From Denitrificimonas caeni DSM 24390 (GTDB lineage Bacteria; Pseudomonadota; Gammaproteobacteria; Pseudomonadales; Pseudomonadaceae), in the NCBI RefSeq assembly GCF_000421765.1, contig NZ_ATXQ01000002.1, positions 124,001-188,000 on the forward strand: a stretch of DNA of 64,000 nucleotides. Reading direction: 5' to 3'. The notes under the pieces are model-generated. The model had not been told where the DNA came from. It worked only from the letters and a program-made list of their open reading frames with translations, and made no database searches. Positions within the stretch are counted from its first letter, which is position 1; each line of letters begins with the position of its first letter. A program made the position numbers and the translations under genes. Below, one piece after another: positions 19,059 through 27,560 of this stretch.

Positions 19059-20585
19059 ATGCGTTCTCTGACACTGCATCTAAAAATATTAATCGCTCTA
19101 TGTGTCATTATTGGAGTCTCGGTAACGGCCTACCAAATTTTTGTGCTCGGCATTCCTGTTTCAGAAGATGAAACAGATAACCTCTGGAACATTGATGCCA
19201 AGGTTGAATTCCAAGCCAACCCGCGCGAGCCGGTCAAACTGCACATGTTTGTGCCGCCACTGAATCAAGATTACGTCAGTCTCAATGAAAGCTTTATCTC
19301 CAACAATTATGGCGTCAGCGTTAACCACATCGATGATAATCGCCGTGTCACTTGGTCTGCCCGTCGTGCCAGTGGCAAACAAACCCTGTACTACCGTTTA
19401 GTCATGACCAAACGCTACAGTGGCGAGCAAATTAAAGCGAAGGGCTCTATTTATCGCGAAAGCTTACCGATTGAAGGTGCAGAAAAAATTGCTGCGGAAG
19501 CTTTGCTTGCGCCAATTCGCCAGCACTCAGCCGATGTGGAAACTTTTATCAGCGAAACCATTAAGCGCGTCAACAACACCTCTGATGACAATATTCGCTT
19601 ACTGCTCGGCGGCGACACATCCAGTGAGCGCAAAGCGGCCGTGATTGACCTGCTGCTGTCGATTGCTCACGTACCCATGCAGCGTTTACACACCATTCGC
19701 TTGGAAGCCGATGTACAACAATCTCCAGAGTTATGGTTGCGCAGCTTTAACGGTGAGAAATGGTTGTATTTCAACCCGCAGTCGGGCGAACAAGGTTTAC
19801 CAAAAGACCGCATGATTTGGTGGTTTGGTGACGAACCTCTGGTTTCTCTAGACGGCGGCAGTAAAGTTGCAGTGACTTTTGCTCTAAATAACAGCGAAAT
19901 GAACGCCATTCGCTTAGCCAAGCTCAGCAATGAAAACACCGCAGAAGGTTTCCTCGATTACTCATTGTATGGCTTGCCTCTGCAGACCCAGCAAACTTAC
20001 CAAATCATGATTATGATTCCGCTCGGCGTGATGGTTATTTTGATTTTACGTAACCTCGGCGGCCTGCAAACATTAGGTACTTTCACTCCAGTACTGATTG
20101 CTCTGGCCTTCCGTGAAACGCAGCTCGGCTTCGGGATCATCTTATTTACCATTATCACCACTCTCGGTTTATCACTGCGCTCCTACTTAGAGCATCTCAA
20201 ATTACAAATGCTACCAAGGCTTTCAGTGGTCTTAACCTTTGTTGTGGTACTGATTGCAGTGATCAGCTTATTCAGCCATAAGCTCGGCTTAGAGCGCGGC
20301 CTGTCAGTGGCGCTGTTCCCAATGGTGATTTTAACCATGACCATTGAGCGTCTCTCCATCACTTGGGAAGAGCGCGGCGGTAATCATGCGTTTAAAGTTG
20401 CAGTCGGCACCCTGTTCGCTGCAGCATTATCCCATTACCTCATGAGCATTCCTGAACTGGCCTACTTTATCTTCACCTTCCCAGCAGTACTGCTGATCAT
20501 GGTTGGCTTTATGTTGGCAATGGGTCGCTACCGCGGCTATCGCTTAACAGAACTGTTCCGTTTCAAAGCCTTCTTAAAGGACTGA
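19059..20585 (+). CDS. Membrane protein with inactive transglutaminase-like domain and 7 TM helices
   Basis: 508 residues. There is one N-terminal membrane anchor (about residues 7-30). A periplasmic region follows (about 31-310) resembling the inactive transglutaminase domain of this family. The C-terminal block has about seven membrane helices (about residues 320-500). I see no Cys-His-Asp triad in the soluble part: the region contains no cysteine in the expected place. It lies between the retropepsin-like protein and the ATP-grasp protein with gaps of 5 and 4 bases, so the three form an operon. Probably a scaffold or binding subunit in the inner membrane (inference). Confidence 0.78.
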   Translation: MRSLTLHLKILIALCVIIGVSVTAYQIFVLGIPVSEDETDNLWNIDAKVEFQANPREPVKLHMFVPPLNQDYVSLNESFISNNYGVSVNHIDDNRRVTWSARRASGKQTLYYRLVMTKRYSGEQIKAKGSIYRESLPIEGAEKIAAEALLAPIRQHSADVETFISETIKRVNNTSDDNIRLLLGGDTSSERKAAVIDLLLSIAHVPMQRLHTIRLEADVQQSPELWLRSFNGEKWLYFNPQSGEQGLPKDRMIWWFGDEPLVSLDGGSKVAVTFALNNSEMNAIRLAKLSNENTAEGFLDYSLYGLPLQTQQTYQIMIMIPLGVMVILILRNLGGLQTLGTFTPVLIALAFRETQLGFGIILFTIITTLGLSLRSYLEHLKLQMLPRLSVVLTFVVVLIAVISLFSHKLGLERGLSVALFPMVILTMTIERLSITWEERGGNHAFKVAVGTLFAAALSHYLMSIPELAYFIFTFPAVLLIMVGFMLAMGRYRGYRLTELFRFKAFLKD

Positions 20586-20589
20586 TGCC

Positions 20590-21576
20590 ATGTTTGGGTT
20601 TGGTTTAATTAAAACGTGGCGCGAGCTCAGCGCCAAAGGCATCATGGGTATTAATCGACGTAATGCCGATTATGTCCTGAAGTACAACAAGCGCAATTTG
20701 TATCCAATTGTTGATGATAAGATCCTCACCAAAGAGCGCGCCATCAGCGCTGGCATTAACGTGCCAGAAATGTATGGCGTCATCTCTACAGAAAAAGAAA
20801 TCGAGAAGCTCGATAGTATTCTAGCTGGACGTACTGACTTCGTGATTAAGCCTGCGATGGGTGCTGGCGGTGATGGCATTTTAGTTATCGCTGATCGCTT
20901 TGAAGACCGCTACAAAACGATCTCCGGCAAAATTATCAGTCATGAAGAAATTGAGCACCAAATTTCCAGCATCTTGACCGGTCTGTATTCGCTCGGCGGC
21001 TCACGCGATCGTGCCCTGATTGAGTACCGTGTCACCCCTGATCCTTTGTTTAAAAGTATCAGTTACGAAGGCGTCCCGGATATTCGTATCATTGTTTTGA
21101 TGGGCTATCCAGTGATGGCCATGTTGCGTCTGCCAACACGCCAATCTGGTGGTAAAGCCAACTTGCACCAAGGTGCGATCGGTGTAGGTGTTGACTTAGC
21201 CACAGGCACAACGCTGCAAGGTACGTGGTTGAACAATAAAATCAACAAGCACCCTGACACCAGTACACCGGTGGCCGGTGTGCAGTTGCCTGACTGGAAT
21301 GGTTTTATGACATTGGCTGCGGGCTGCTATGAGCTCTGTGGGCTGGGCTACATTGGTGTCGACATGGTTCTTGACCAAGACAAAGGCCCGTTGATTCTTG
21401 AACTCAACGCCCGTCCAGGCTTGAATATTCAAATCGCTAATAACGCTGGCTTAACCTTGCGTACCCATGCGGTAGAGCGTCATTTAGCTGAACTGAAAAG
21501 CAAAGGCATCAGCGAATCTGTTGAAGAGCGCGTGCGCTTTACCCAGAACTTATTCGCCTCTATTCCTTCTCAATAA
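20590..21576 (+). CDS. ATP-grasp ligase (alpha-L-glutamate ligase-like, RimK-related)
   Basis: 328 residues, cytoplasmic, no signal. ATP-grasp elements: the lysine-bearing strand DFVIKPAMGAGGDGILVI near residue 95, and the metal-binding C-terminal LILELNARPGLNIQIAN near residue 270. The N-terminal MGINRRNADYVLKYNKRNLYP is typical of the 'alpha-L-glutamate ligase-like' or sugar-transfer-associated ATP-grasp group. Such enzymes join a carboxylate to an amine using ATP; the substrate here is unknown. It completes the retropepsin-like / 7TM-transglutaminase / ATP-grasp locus. Confidence 0.8.
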   Translation: MFGFGLIKTWRELSAKGIMGINRRNADYVLKYNKRNLYPIVDDKILTKERAISAGINVPEMYGVISTEKEIEKLDSILAGRTDFVIKPAMGAGGDGILVIADRFEDRYKTISGKIISHEEIEHQISSILTGLYSLGGSRDRALIEYRVTPDPLFKSISYEGVPDIRIIVLMGYPVMAMLRLPTRQSGGKANLHQGAIGVGVDLATGTTLQGTWLNNKINKHPDTSTPVAGVQLPDWNGFMTLAAGCYELCGLGYIGVDMVLDQDKGPLILELNARPGLNIQIANNAGLTLRTHAVERHLAELKSKGISESVEERVRFTQNLFASIPSQ

Positions 21577-21590
21577 TACTCACGAGGCTT

Positions 21591-21629
21591 TTGTGCTTGG
21601 CAGCGCTGTAATTAGACTGCCGAGCACAA
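21591..21629 (+). terminator. Hairpin between the ATP-grasp gene and pabB
   Basis: Stem of 13 pairs with one G-T pair (TTGTGCTTGGCAG / CTGCCGAGCACAA) and a 13-base loop. No T-tract follows. It ends nine bases before the pabB start, so it could end the upstream operon or shape the pabB leader. Confidence 0.5.
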
Positions 21630-21638
21630 GCAGTGCTT

Positions 21639-22988
21639 ATGCTGACCTGTCATCTGTTTGCTATTGAATACCACGCCGATCCGCGGCACTACTTCAGTCA
21701 ACTGCATGCCGAAGACGGTGCTGTACTGCTTGATTCTGGCAAACCCGATAGCCAACGTGGACGCTATGATCTGCTGAGCGCCTGGCCCTTAGCTACGATT
21801 ACACCAAAAAGCCATGAATCCATTACTGACTTTTCCCAGCGCTGCCGTACACTGCTGCAACGACTGCCAGAATGCCAGCCAGAAAATGACATTGAACTGC
21901 CTTTCAGCGGCGGTCTGATCGGCTATCTGTCTTATGAGTTCAATGAACTGACCCAAGCCAGTGAGATTGAAGGCCTAGCCAGTGCCACAGTGGGTTTATA
22001 CGACTGGGCGCTGATCAGTGATCATCAAACAGAACGCTGTTGGCTGATGTGCCATGCGCAGGTGCCGCAAACGCGGATTGATGGACTGCTGCAGCGCTTC
22101 AGTTCGCCCATAGCCAACCCAGCAGCTGCTACCACAGCGTTTAGCTTGCTAACCCCGTTCAGCCCAAGCATTAGCGAACACACTTATCACCAAGCTTTAC
22201 AGCGTGTTCAAGCCTACATTGCTGCCGGTGATTGTTACCAAGTCAATTACACCCAACGCTTTCGCAGCCAATATCAAGGCGATCCATGGCAAGCGTACAA
22301 CAGCTTGCGTGATAGCTGCCCCACCCCTTTTGCCAGCTTTATTCGCGTCAATGCCGAGCAAGCAATTCTGAGTCTGTCACCCGAGCGTTTTATTGAAGTA
22401 CGCCAGCGTCAAGTTGAAAGTCGCCCGATCAAAGGCACTCGCGCCCGCAGTGCAGACGCAGCTGAAGATCAATCCTTAGCAAATGAACTGTTAGCCAGCC
22501 GCAAAGATCGCGCCGAAAACTTAATGATTGTTGATTTACTGCGTAACGATTTAGGCCGTTACTGCGCCACCGGCAGTATCCGTGTACCTGAGCTATTTGC
22601 TTTAGAAAGCTATCCGAATGTGCATCACATGGTTAGCAGCGTCACCGGTACCCTCGCCGCTCAATACGATGCTCTGGATGTATTGATTGGCAGTTTTCCT
22701 GGCGGCTCAATTACTGGCGCTCCGAAACGGCGCGCCATGCAAATCATTAGCGAGTTGGAAGCTGAGGTACGCAGTATTTATTGCGGGAGTATTTTTTACC
22801 TCGATTGCCGTGGCGAAATGGACAGTTCCATTACCATTCGAACTTTACTAGCCAATCAAGGTGATATCAGTTGCTGGGGCGGCGGCGGCATTGTCTTCGA
22901 CTCCAACAGTCAAGATGAGTATCAAGAGTCGATCCAAAAAGTGCGCGTGCTGATGAGCACGTTAGAGCGGCTACACCTCAACCATTAA
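21639..22988 (+). CDS. pabB: Aminodeoxychorismate synthase component I
   Basis: Makes 4-amino-4-deoxychorismate from chorismate with ammonia delivered by PabA, for folate synthesis. 449 residues. The active-site block is PIKGTRARSADAAEDQ; the lysine in PIKGT distinguishes PabB from anthranilate synthase, which has PIAGT. C-terminal motifs are LLRNDLGRYC, SYPNVHHMVSSVTG, PGGSITGAPKRRAMQII and CWGGGGIVFDS. The ATG at 21639 gives the usual MLTC start; a GTG two codons earlier is possible. The 3' end overlaps the convergent GIDE-like gene by 11 bases. Confidence 0.94.
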   Translation: MLTCHLFAIEYHADPRHYFSQLHAEDGAVLLDSGKPDSQRGRYDLLSAWPLATITPKSHESITDFSQRCRTLLQRLPECQPENDIELPFSGGLIGYLSYEFNELTQASEIEGLASATVGLYDWALISDHQTERCWLMCHAQVPQTRIDGLLQRFSSPIANPAAATTAFSLLTPFSPSISEHTYHQALQRVQAYIAAGDCYQVNYTQRFRSQYQGDPWQAYNSLRDSCPTPFASFIRVNAEQAILSLSPERFIEVRQRQVESRPIKGTRARSADAAEDQSLANELLASRKDRAENLMIVDLLRNDLGRYCATGSIRVPELFALESYPNVHHMVSSVTGTLAAQYDALDVLIGSFPGGSITGAPKRRAMQIISELEAEVRSIYCGSIFYLDCRGEMDSSITIRTLLANQGDISCWGGGGIVFDSNSQDEYQESIQKVRVLMSTLERLHLNH

Positions 22989-23895
22989 GCAAAATACTAA
23001 AGCTGCTATTGATGATGAAGGCTGATGCTACGGCACTGCCGATACACAGACAGGCGGCAAAAATAGCTTGCCAGACAAAACGTTTGGCAATGTCATCTTC
23101 GCCATGACTGGACAAAATAAACGGCTGGCTTTCTTGTGGTTTGCGTAAAAAATGCTGCGCAGGATCAGCACTGAGTTGACGATGCAAACGCTGCGCTTCC
23201 TGTTCTGCTGCTTCTCGGACTCTATGCCACTCATGCTCATCCAGCTGGCCATTGCGGTCACGATCAAAACGCCGTAACAAACCGCTAAAATCGCCTTTCC
23301 ATTCACGGATCACAGCGCCCTGCGTCGCAGTTAAATCAAAAGCATCATGACCACCGCCACGCGTTACAAAATCACCAATGGCGTATAACGGCTCATCAAC
23401 ATGTAAACGCTGCTCAGTATAACGGTAGCGCTTTACTCCTGAGAGCATTGATTGCAGTATGTTTTTGCGCGGCAACTCTTGACGAGGATGACGTGTAGAG
23501 CCGTACCAAACTTGTTTAGTCAACGGAATAACGTGCGCGCCTTGTGGATCAATCAAACAATCGCCGGTGCCATCACTTAAACACAACAGCGCTGCGCTAC
23601 TGGCTTTTTCCACCTGCTGCCAGCGCTTATTATTTTTACCGCTGCGCACTTGCTCATCAATCGCAAACGACCACCAAACGCATGTCTCACCTGTTAAAGG
23701 CGCACTCTGCTGACCTAAACCTTCTTTGAGCACACCGTACAACTCAACATAGCCTTGCGCTGCCGAGCGTACTTTTGAAGTCGGTGTATCTAACAAATAG
23801 CGGGCTTTCTTAAGATTATTGATGCACCACCAGCCACTGCCCAAGCTGATGACACTGGTTATCCCTAACGTAATACTAAAACCAACAATATCCAC
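22978..23895 (-). CDS. GIDE-domain (MUL1-like) membrane protein with an EF-hand
   Basis: 305 residues: N-terminal membrane helix (about 4-22), a GIDE-like domain (about 90-200) of the kind found in mitochondrial MUL1 but without a RING finger, a canonical EF-hand loop DRDRNGQLDEHE (residues 211-222), and a C-terminal membrane helix (about 275-300). Every calcium-ligand position of the loop is filled. It follows lemA with a 6-base gap, a pairing often seen in bacteria. Function is unknown; the calcium-binding loop suggests an envelope protein that senses or is stabilised by calcium (inference). Confidence 0.72.
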   Translation of the reverse strand: MDIVGFSITLGITSVISLGSGWWCINNLKKARYLLDTPTSKVRSAAQGYVELYGVLKEGLGQQSAPLTGETCVWWSFAIDEQVRSGKNNKRWQQVEKASSAALLCLSDGTGDCLIDPQGAHVIPLTKQVWYGSTRHPRQELPRKNILQSMLSGVKRYRYTEQRLHVDEPLYAIGDFVTRGGGHDAFDLTATQGAVIREWKGDFSGLLRRFDRDRNGQLDEHEWHRVREAAEQEAQRLHRQLSADPAQHFLRKPQESQPFILSSHGEDDIAKRFVWQAIFAACLCIGSAVASAFIINSSFSILLNG

Positions 23896-23901
23896 TGTGA
23901 T

Positions 23902-24474
23902 TTAACCAAACAGGCTTTTGATATCAACTTCAGCTTTTTCCGCATCGCTAAAACGTAATAACTCAGCGGCAGTAAAATTAAAATAACGGGCAATCAGCAC
24001 GTCAGGAAACTGCTCAATGCGCACGTTATTGAGATTAACTGCTTCGTTATACAGCTCACGGCGATCAGCAATGCCATTCTCTAAGCCGCTGATTCGTTGT
24101 TGTAAAAACTGAAAGCTTTCATTGGCTTTCAACTCTGGATAGTTTTCTGCTAAGGCAAACAACTTACCTAAGCCTAAGCGCAGACCTGTTTCAGCGGTAC
24201 CTAATGCGCCAATGTCATGTTGCTCACGAGCACTGGATACGGCATTACGCGCGCTAATTACCGCTTCAAGAGTTTGTCGCTCATGCTGCATATACTGTTT
24301 GCAGGTTTCCACCAGCTTAGGCAATTCATCGTGGCGCTGCTTAAGCAACACATCAATATTTGACCACGCTTTAGTGACGCTGTGCTTTAAACGCACTAAG
24401 GCGTTATACAAACTGACGCCCCAAGCCAAGACTAAAATAGCAGCAATCAATAGACCCACTAAAAACAAGCTCAT
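23902..24474 (-). CDS. LemA family membrane protein
   Basis: 190 residues: one N-terminal helix (about residues 3-24), then a long antiparallel helical domain. The LemA signature is visible as YNALVRLKHSVTKAWSNIDVLLKQRHDELPKL split across residues 23-54, and later FPDVLIARYFNF. LemA proteins have no agreed biochemical role. It heads a two-gene operon with the GIDE/EF-hand protein. Confidence 0.88.
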   Translation of the reverse strand: MSLFLVGLLIAAILVLAWGVSLYNALVRLKHSVTKAWSNIDVLLKQRHDELPKLVETCKQYMQHERQTLEAVISARNAVSSAREQHDIGALGTAETGLRLGLGKLFALAENYPELKANESFQFLQQRISGLENGIADRRELYNEAVNLNNVRIEQFPDVLIARYFNFTAAELLRFSDAEKAEVDIKSLFG

Positions 24475-24672
24475 CGGGCAACCTCGAGATAGGAGAAAAT
24501 AAGCTGCTAGTTTAATCGGCTACCTAGGCTTGTGCCATTGAATTAACCATAAGCCGCGCGAATCTGTGAACTTGACGAGACCTTAAGGCTCTAAAATGCG
24601 GTGCAAAAGGCCTGTCTTTTTACACTATACTGCTAACCTTTTACTGCTAAGCAAATAGAGTGACCGACTGAC

Positions 24673-25605
24673 ATGCGTAATGATGCACACGATGAAATCA
24701 ATGACCTACCTAGCCTCAGCGCTGCTCGCACTGAAACGTCAATCAAGCCTGCACCAGCGACTGACCCAGACGCCTCTACTGCGCCAACCTGCTCGCAAGT
24801 TATCAGCGCTGCGCCAACATCGAATAAAGCAGTCGGAATTTTATCTGCGATCACCTTTGCTATGCTTTGCGCCAGCGCCAGTTTTGTCTGGTGGAGCATG
24901 CAACGTATGCAACTGCTTGAGCAGCAACTCGTCGCCACGCAAAACAGTTTCTCGCGAGTTAGCGAAGATGCCGAAGGGCGAATTAAAGATATTTCCGGCA
25001 AATTCACTGCCACTGAATCCAGCGTACTGGGTGACAATGAAATCTTAAAAATGCGTCTTAACAAGATAGAAAGCGCTGCCGTAGAAGCTGCCAAACAACA
25101 GCAGATCAGTACCTCTGCACACGCAACCCAACTGACTAAAATCAACAATGATCTCAGCAGCTCACAAGATGCTTTGGCTGCATTAAAAAAGCATAGCGAG
25201 CAACAACAGCAAGCGCTCGAGCAGCAAAAAAACACTTTGAGCACATTGCAGAAAGAACTTAGCACAGGTCTTGAAGCGCAAGAGAAACGATTGGCGACAC
25301 TGCAAAAAACCAGCGCCAGCCATCAGCAACAATTTGCCCAACTGGGCGAGTATGATAAAAATCTGCAAAGCATCGCAACGCAGCTTGCGACACTGCAAAA
25401 GAGTGCCGTATCCAGCGCAGACCTGACGCGCCTGCAACAAGATATTTTGATTCTACGCAGCGAGCTAGAGCAACGTTCTAGCCCAGCGCCCGCCAGTAAT
25501 AATGGACCATCGCTTGCCGATTTTGATGCCTATCGTGCACAAACCAATCGCACCATCAGCTCTTTGCAAGAGCAAGTACGCAACTTACAAAAAAACGCGC
25601 CGTAG
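24673..25605 (+). CDS. Single-span membrane protein with long coiled coil, function unknown
   Basis: 310 residues: a Pro/Ala/Thr-rich cytoplasmic N-terminus (1-55), one membrane helix (about 56-77), then about 220 residues of Gln/Lys/Glu-rich heptad sequence with the repeated pattern LATLQK, predicted to be a periplasmic coiled coil. I recognise no family. It is alone, divergent from lemA and closed by a terminator that overlaps its stop codon. Such architecture suggests an envelope spacer or tether, which is inference. Confidence 0.75.
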   Translation: MRNDAHDEINDLPSLSAARTETSIKPAPATDPDASTAPTCSQVISAAPTSNKAVGILSAITFAMLCASASFVWWSMQRMQLLEQQLVATQNSFSRVSEDAEGRIKDISGKFTATESSVLGDNEILKMRLNKIESAAVEAAKQQQISTSAHATQLTKINNDLSSSQDALAALKKHSEQQQQALEQQKNTLSTLQKELSTGLEAQEKRLATLQKTSASHQQQFAQLGEYDKNLQSIATQLATLQKSAVSSADLTRLQQDILILRSELEQRSSPAPASNNGPSLADFDAYRAQTNRTISSLQEQVRNLQKNAP

Positions 25606-25612
25606 CGCGTTT
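25593..25612. terminator. Bidirectional terminator after the coiled-coil gene
   Basis: Hairpin AAACGCGC / GCGCGTTT with a 4-base loop that contains most of the TAG stop codon of the upstream gene. It is followed by a T-rich tract on the plus strand and A-rich sequence on the other side, and lies between convergent genes. Confidence 0.8.
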
Positions 25613-25630
25613 CTTTATTTGCGATAACTT

Positions 25631-27253
25631 TTACAGTTTAAATTGATTAACCAAACGGCGTAATTCAGCAGCTAAACGCACCAACTCCTCACTGCTCTGC
25701 GCTGTTTGTGTAGCACCAGCTGAAGTATTATCGGCAATCGAACTAATCGTCGTGATATTACGATTAATCTCTTCAGCAACAACACTCTGCTCTTCTGCTG
25801 CAGTCGCGATCTGGGTGTTCATATCATTAATCGTAGCCACTTCAGCAGCAATCACATGCAGACTTTGCGAGGCTTTCTCAACGCAGTCAGAACCTTTAGT
25901 TGCTCGCTGCTGTGCCCCTTCCATCGCAGCGACTGCATTTTTAACACCGTGCTGTAAACGCTCAATCATATTTTGAATTTCTTCAGTAGATTTCTGCGTA
26001 CGCGATGCTAACGTGCGCACCTCATCTGCTACTACCGCAAAACCACGACCTTGTTCGCCTGCACGGGCTGCTTCAATGGCAGCATTCAATGCCAACAAAT
26101 TTGTTTGCTCAGCAATGCCTTTAATCACATCCAATACAGCACTGATGTTGGCTGTGTCGGTTTCCACTTGCTGAACAACATGGGCTGCACTTTCAATTTC
26201 AATAATAAGCTCACGAATGCCATCAATGGCTTGTTGAGCAACCAGCACACCTTGCCTAGACTCTTCATCAGCACCTTGCGAGGCGGCTGCAGTTTGAGTT
26301 GCATGACGGGCAACCTCTTGCACAGTTGCGCTCATTTCATTCATCGCAGACGCAACCATATCGGTTTCAGTGCGCTGTTCCACAACTGCCCGCAAGGTTG
26401 TATCAGCCACATGCGATACCTGATCAGAGACATCATGCAACTGTTGAGTGACATCCGATACCGCATGCAAACTCTGCTTAAACTTGGCGATCATTCGGTT
26501 AAAGGCATCGCCCATTGCGCCAACCTCATCACGACTCTCTACAACCACGCTGTAACTCAAATCATCATCTTTAGCGATCGCTTCCATGGTATGACGCATG
26601 GCATGAATGCGTTTAATTACCGTACGGCGTACGATAAACACCATTACAGCAAGACCAGCCAACAACAATAACAACTGGATGGTGGCAGCCGTCCACATAT
26701 TGCGTTCGACTTGGTTGTCCAATGCATCTAACGAATAACTAATACGCACCGCGCCGACTACAGAATCTGGCGCAACCTGGTGGCAACCTAAGCAATCAGT
26801 ACCACGGTAGTCTTTCGATGCGTGAATCGGGTTAATGACTGTCAGTATCCGACCACGACCATCATCACTTACTTCAACAATTTCTTCACCCGCTAAGGCG
26901 CGACGATCCAGCTCATCAGATGGAGCCTGATGGTCATAACCGGGGCCGAATACCGAGGTAATTAGATCTGTACGTATAATACGCGCGTCAGTAATGCCGG
27001 GACGCGAGAGGATTTTGTCACGCAAGACATTACGCTGCGCCATCGTCCCAGTCAGCATCATGGTGTTGATGCTATCAAAGTAGCTATCGGCAGTATCCTT
27101 TGTTTGTTGTTCAACAACATCTAAGACCAGCTTTTTCTCATTATTCACTGAAAAAATGAGCGAGGCTGACATCACAACAAAAAATACCGAGAGTAAGGCA
27201 ATATTTATTTTTGTTTGCACCGACATCTGACGCTGTTCTGACGGGTGATTCAT
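25631..27253 (-). CDS. Methyl-accepting chemotaxis protein with periplasmic CxxCH haem motif
   Basis: 540 residues: membrane helix (about 16-38), a periplasmic sensor of about 140 residues, a second helix (about 190-208), HAMP, and a long cytoplasmic signalling domain with the hairpin tip [32 protein letters not shown] split over about residues 385-416. The sensor contains CLGCH (residues 154-158; bases 26780-26794), a c-type haem attachment site, so the receptor probably senses redox state or a gas ligand. ATG at 27253 is preferred over the TTG five codons earlier. It is a solitary gene with no che genes nearby. Confidence 0.88.
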   Translation of the reverse strand: MNHPSEQRQMSVQTKINIALLSVFFVVMSASLIFSVNNEKKLVLDVVEQQTKDTADSYFDSINTMMLTGTMAQRNVLRDKILSRPGITDARIIRTDLITSVFGPGYDHQAPSDELDRRALAGEEIVEVSDDGRGRILTVINPIHASKDYRGTDCLGCHQVAPDSVVGAVRISYSLDALDNQVERNMWTAATIQLLLLLAGLAVMVFIVRRTVIKRIHAMRHTMEAIAKDDDLSYSVVVESRDEVGAMGDAFNRMIAKFKQSLHAVSDVTQQLHDVSDQVSHVADTTLRAVVEQRTETDMVASAMNEMSATVQEVARHATQTAAASQGADEESRQGVLVAQQAIDGIRELIIEIESAAHVVQQVETDTANISAVLDVIKGIAEQTNLLALNAAIEAARAGEQGRGFAVVADEVRTLASRTQKSTEEIQNMIERLQHGVKNAVAAMEGAQQRATKGSDCVEKASQSLHVIAAEVATINDMNTQIATAAEEQSVVAEEINRNITTISSIADNTSAGATQTAQSSEELVRLAAELRRLVNQFKL

Positions 27254-27560
27254 AATTATTAATCCCAAAACCGCTTAAAAGAATGGCCTACTAATACAAT
27301 GCGGCATGCACTGTAAATTGCTACTAAGCTCACAGTATCTACATGCTAGGTCTTTTTTGATATCGGCAAAAAGACCAACAACTAAAGGAAAATTTTTGCT
27401 GCTCGTGGATTCAGATCGAACGAGCAGTAACGGTCTGTTTAGTGTTATTTTTTGACGCAATGACAATATAATGCCAAGTAATATTAAAGATAAGCAGGAT
27501 GCATGCCAAAAGCTCAAATGGCATGCGAGCATACCCTGCGGTGTCTCAAGGTAGGCTATT
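27254..27560. other. Intergenic region downstream of clpA
   Basis: No gene seen. Two hairpins: GCATGCCA / TGGCATGC (27501-27508 and 27519-27526, flanked by GCAGG / CCTGC), the better candidate for clpA termination on the minus strand, and CTGCTCGT / ACGAGCAG (27399-27406 and 27420-27427). Neither has a strong T-tract. Confidence 0.45.

Noticed and set aside
24633-25265. 210-codon minus-strand Cys/Ser-rich frame
   Set aside because: It is the shadow of the Gln/Ala-rich coiled-coil gene on the plus strand; the cysteine runs come from complemented GCA/CAG codons.
26051-26671. 206-codon plus-strand open frame opposite the chemoreceptor
   Set aside because: It lies wholly antisense to a well-supported MCP; composition follows the complementary coding strand and no domain is recognisable.
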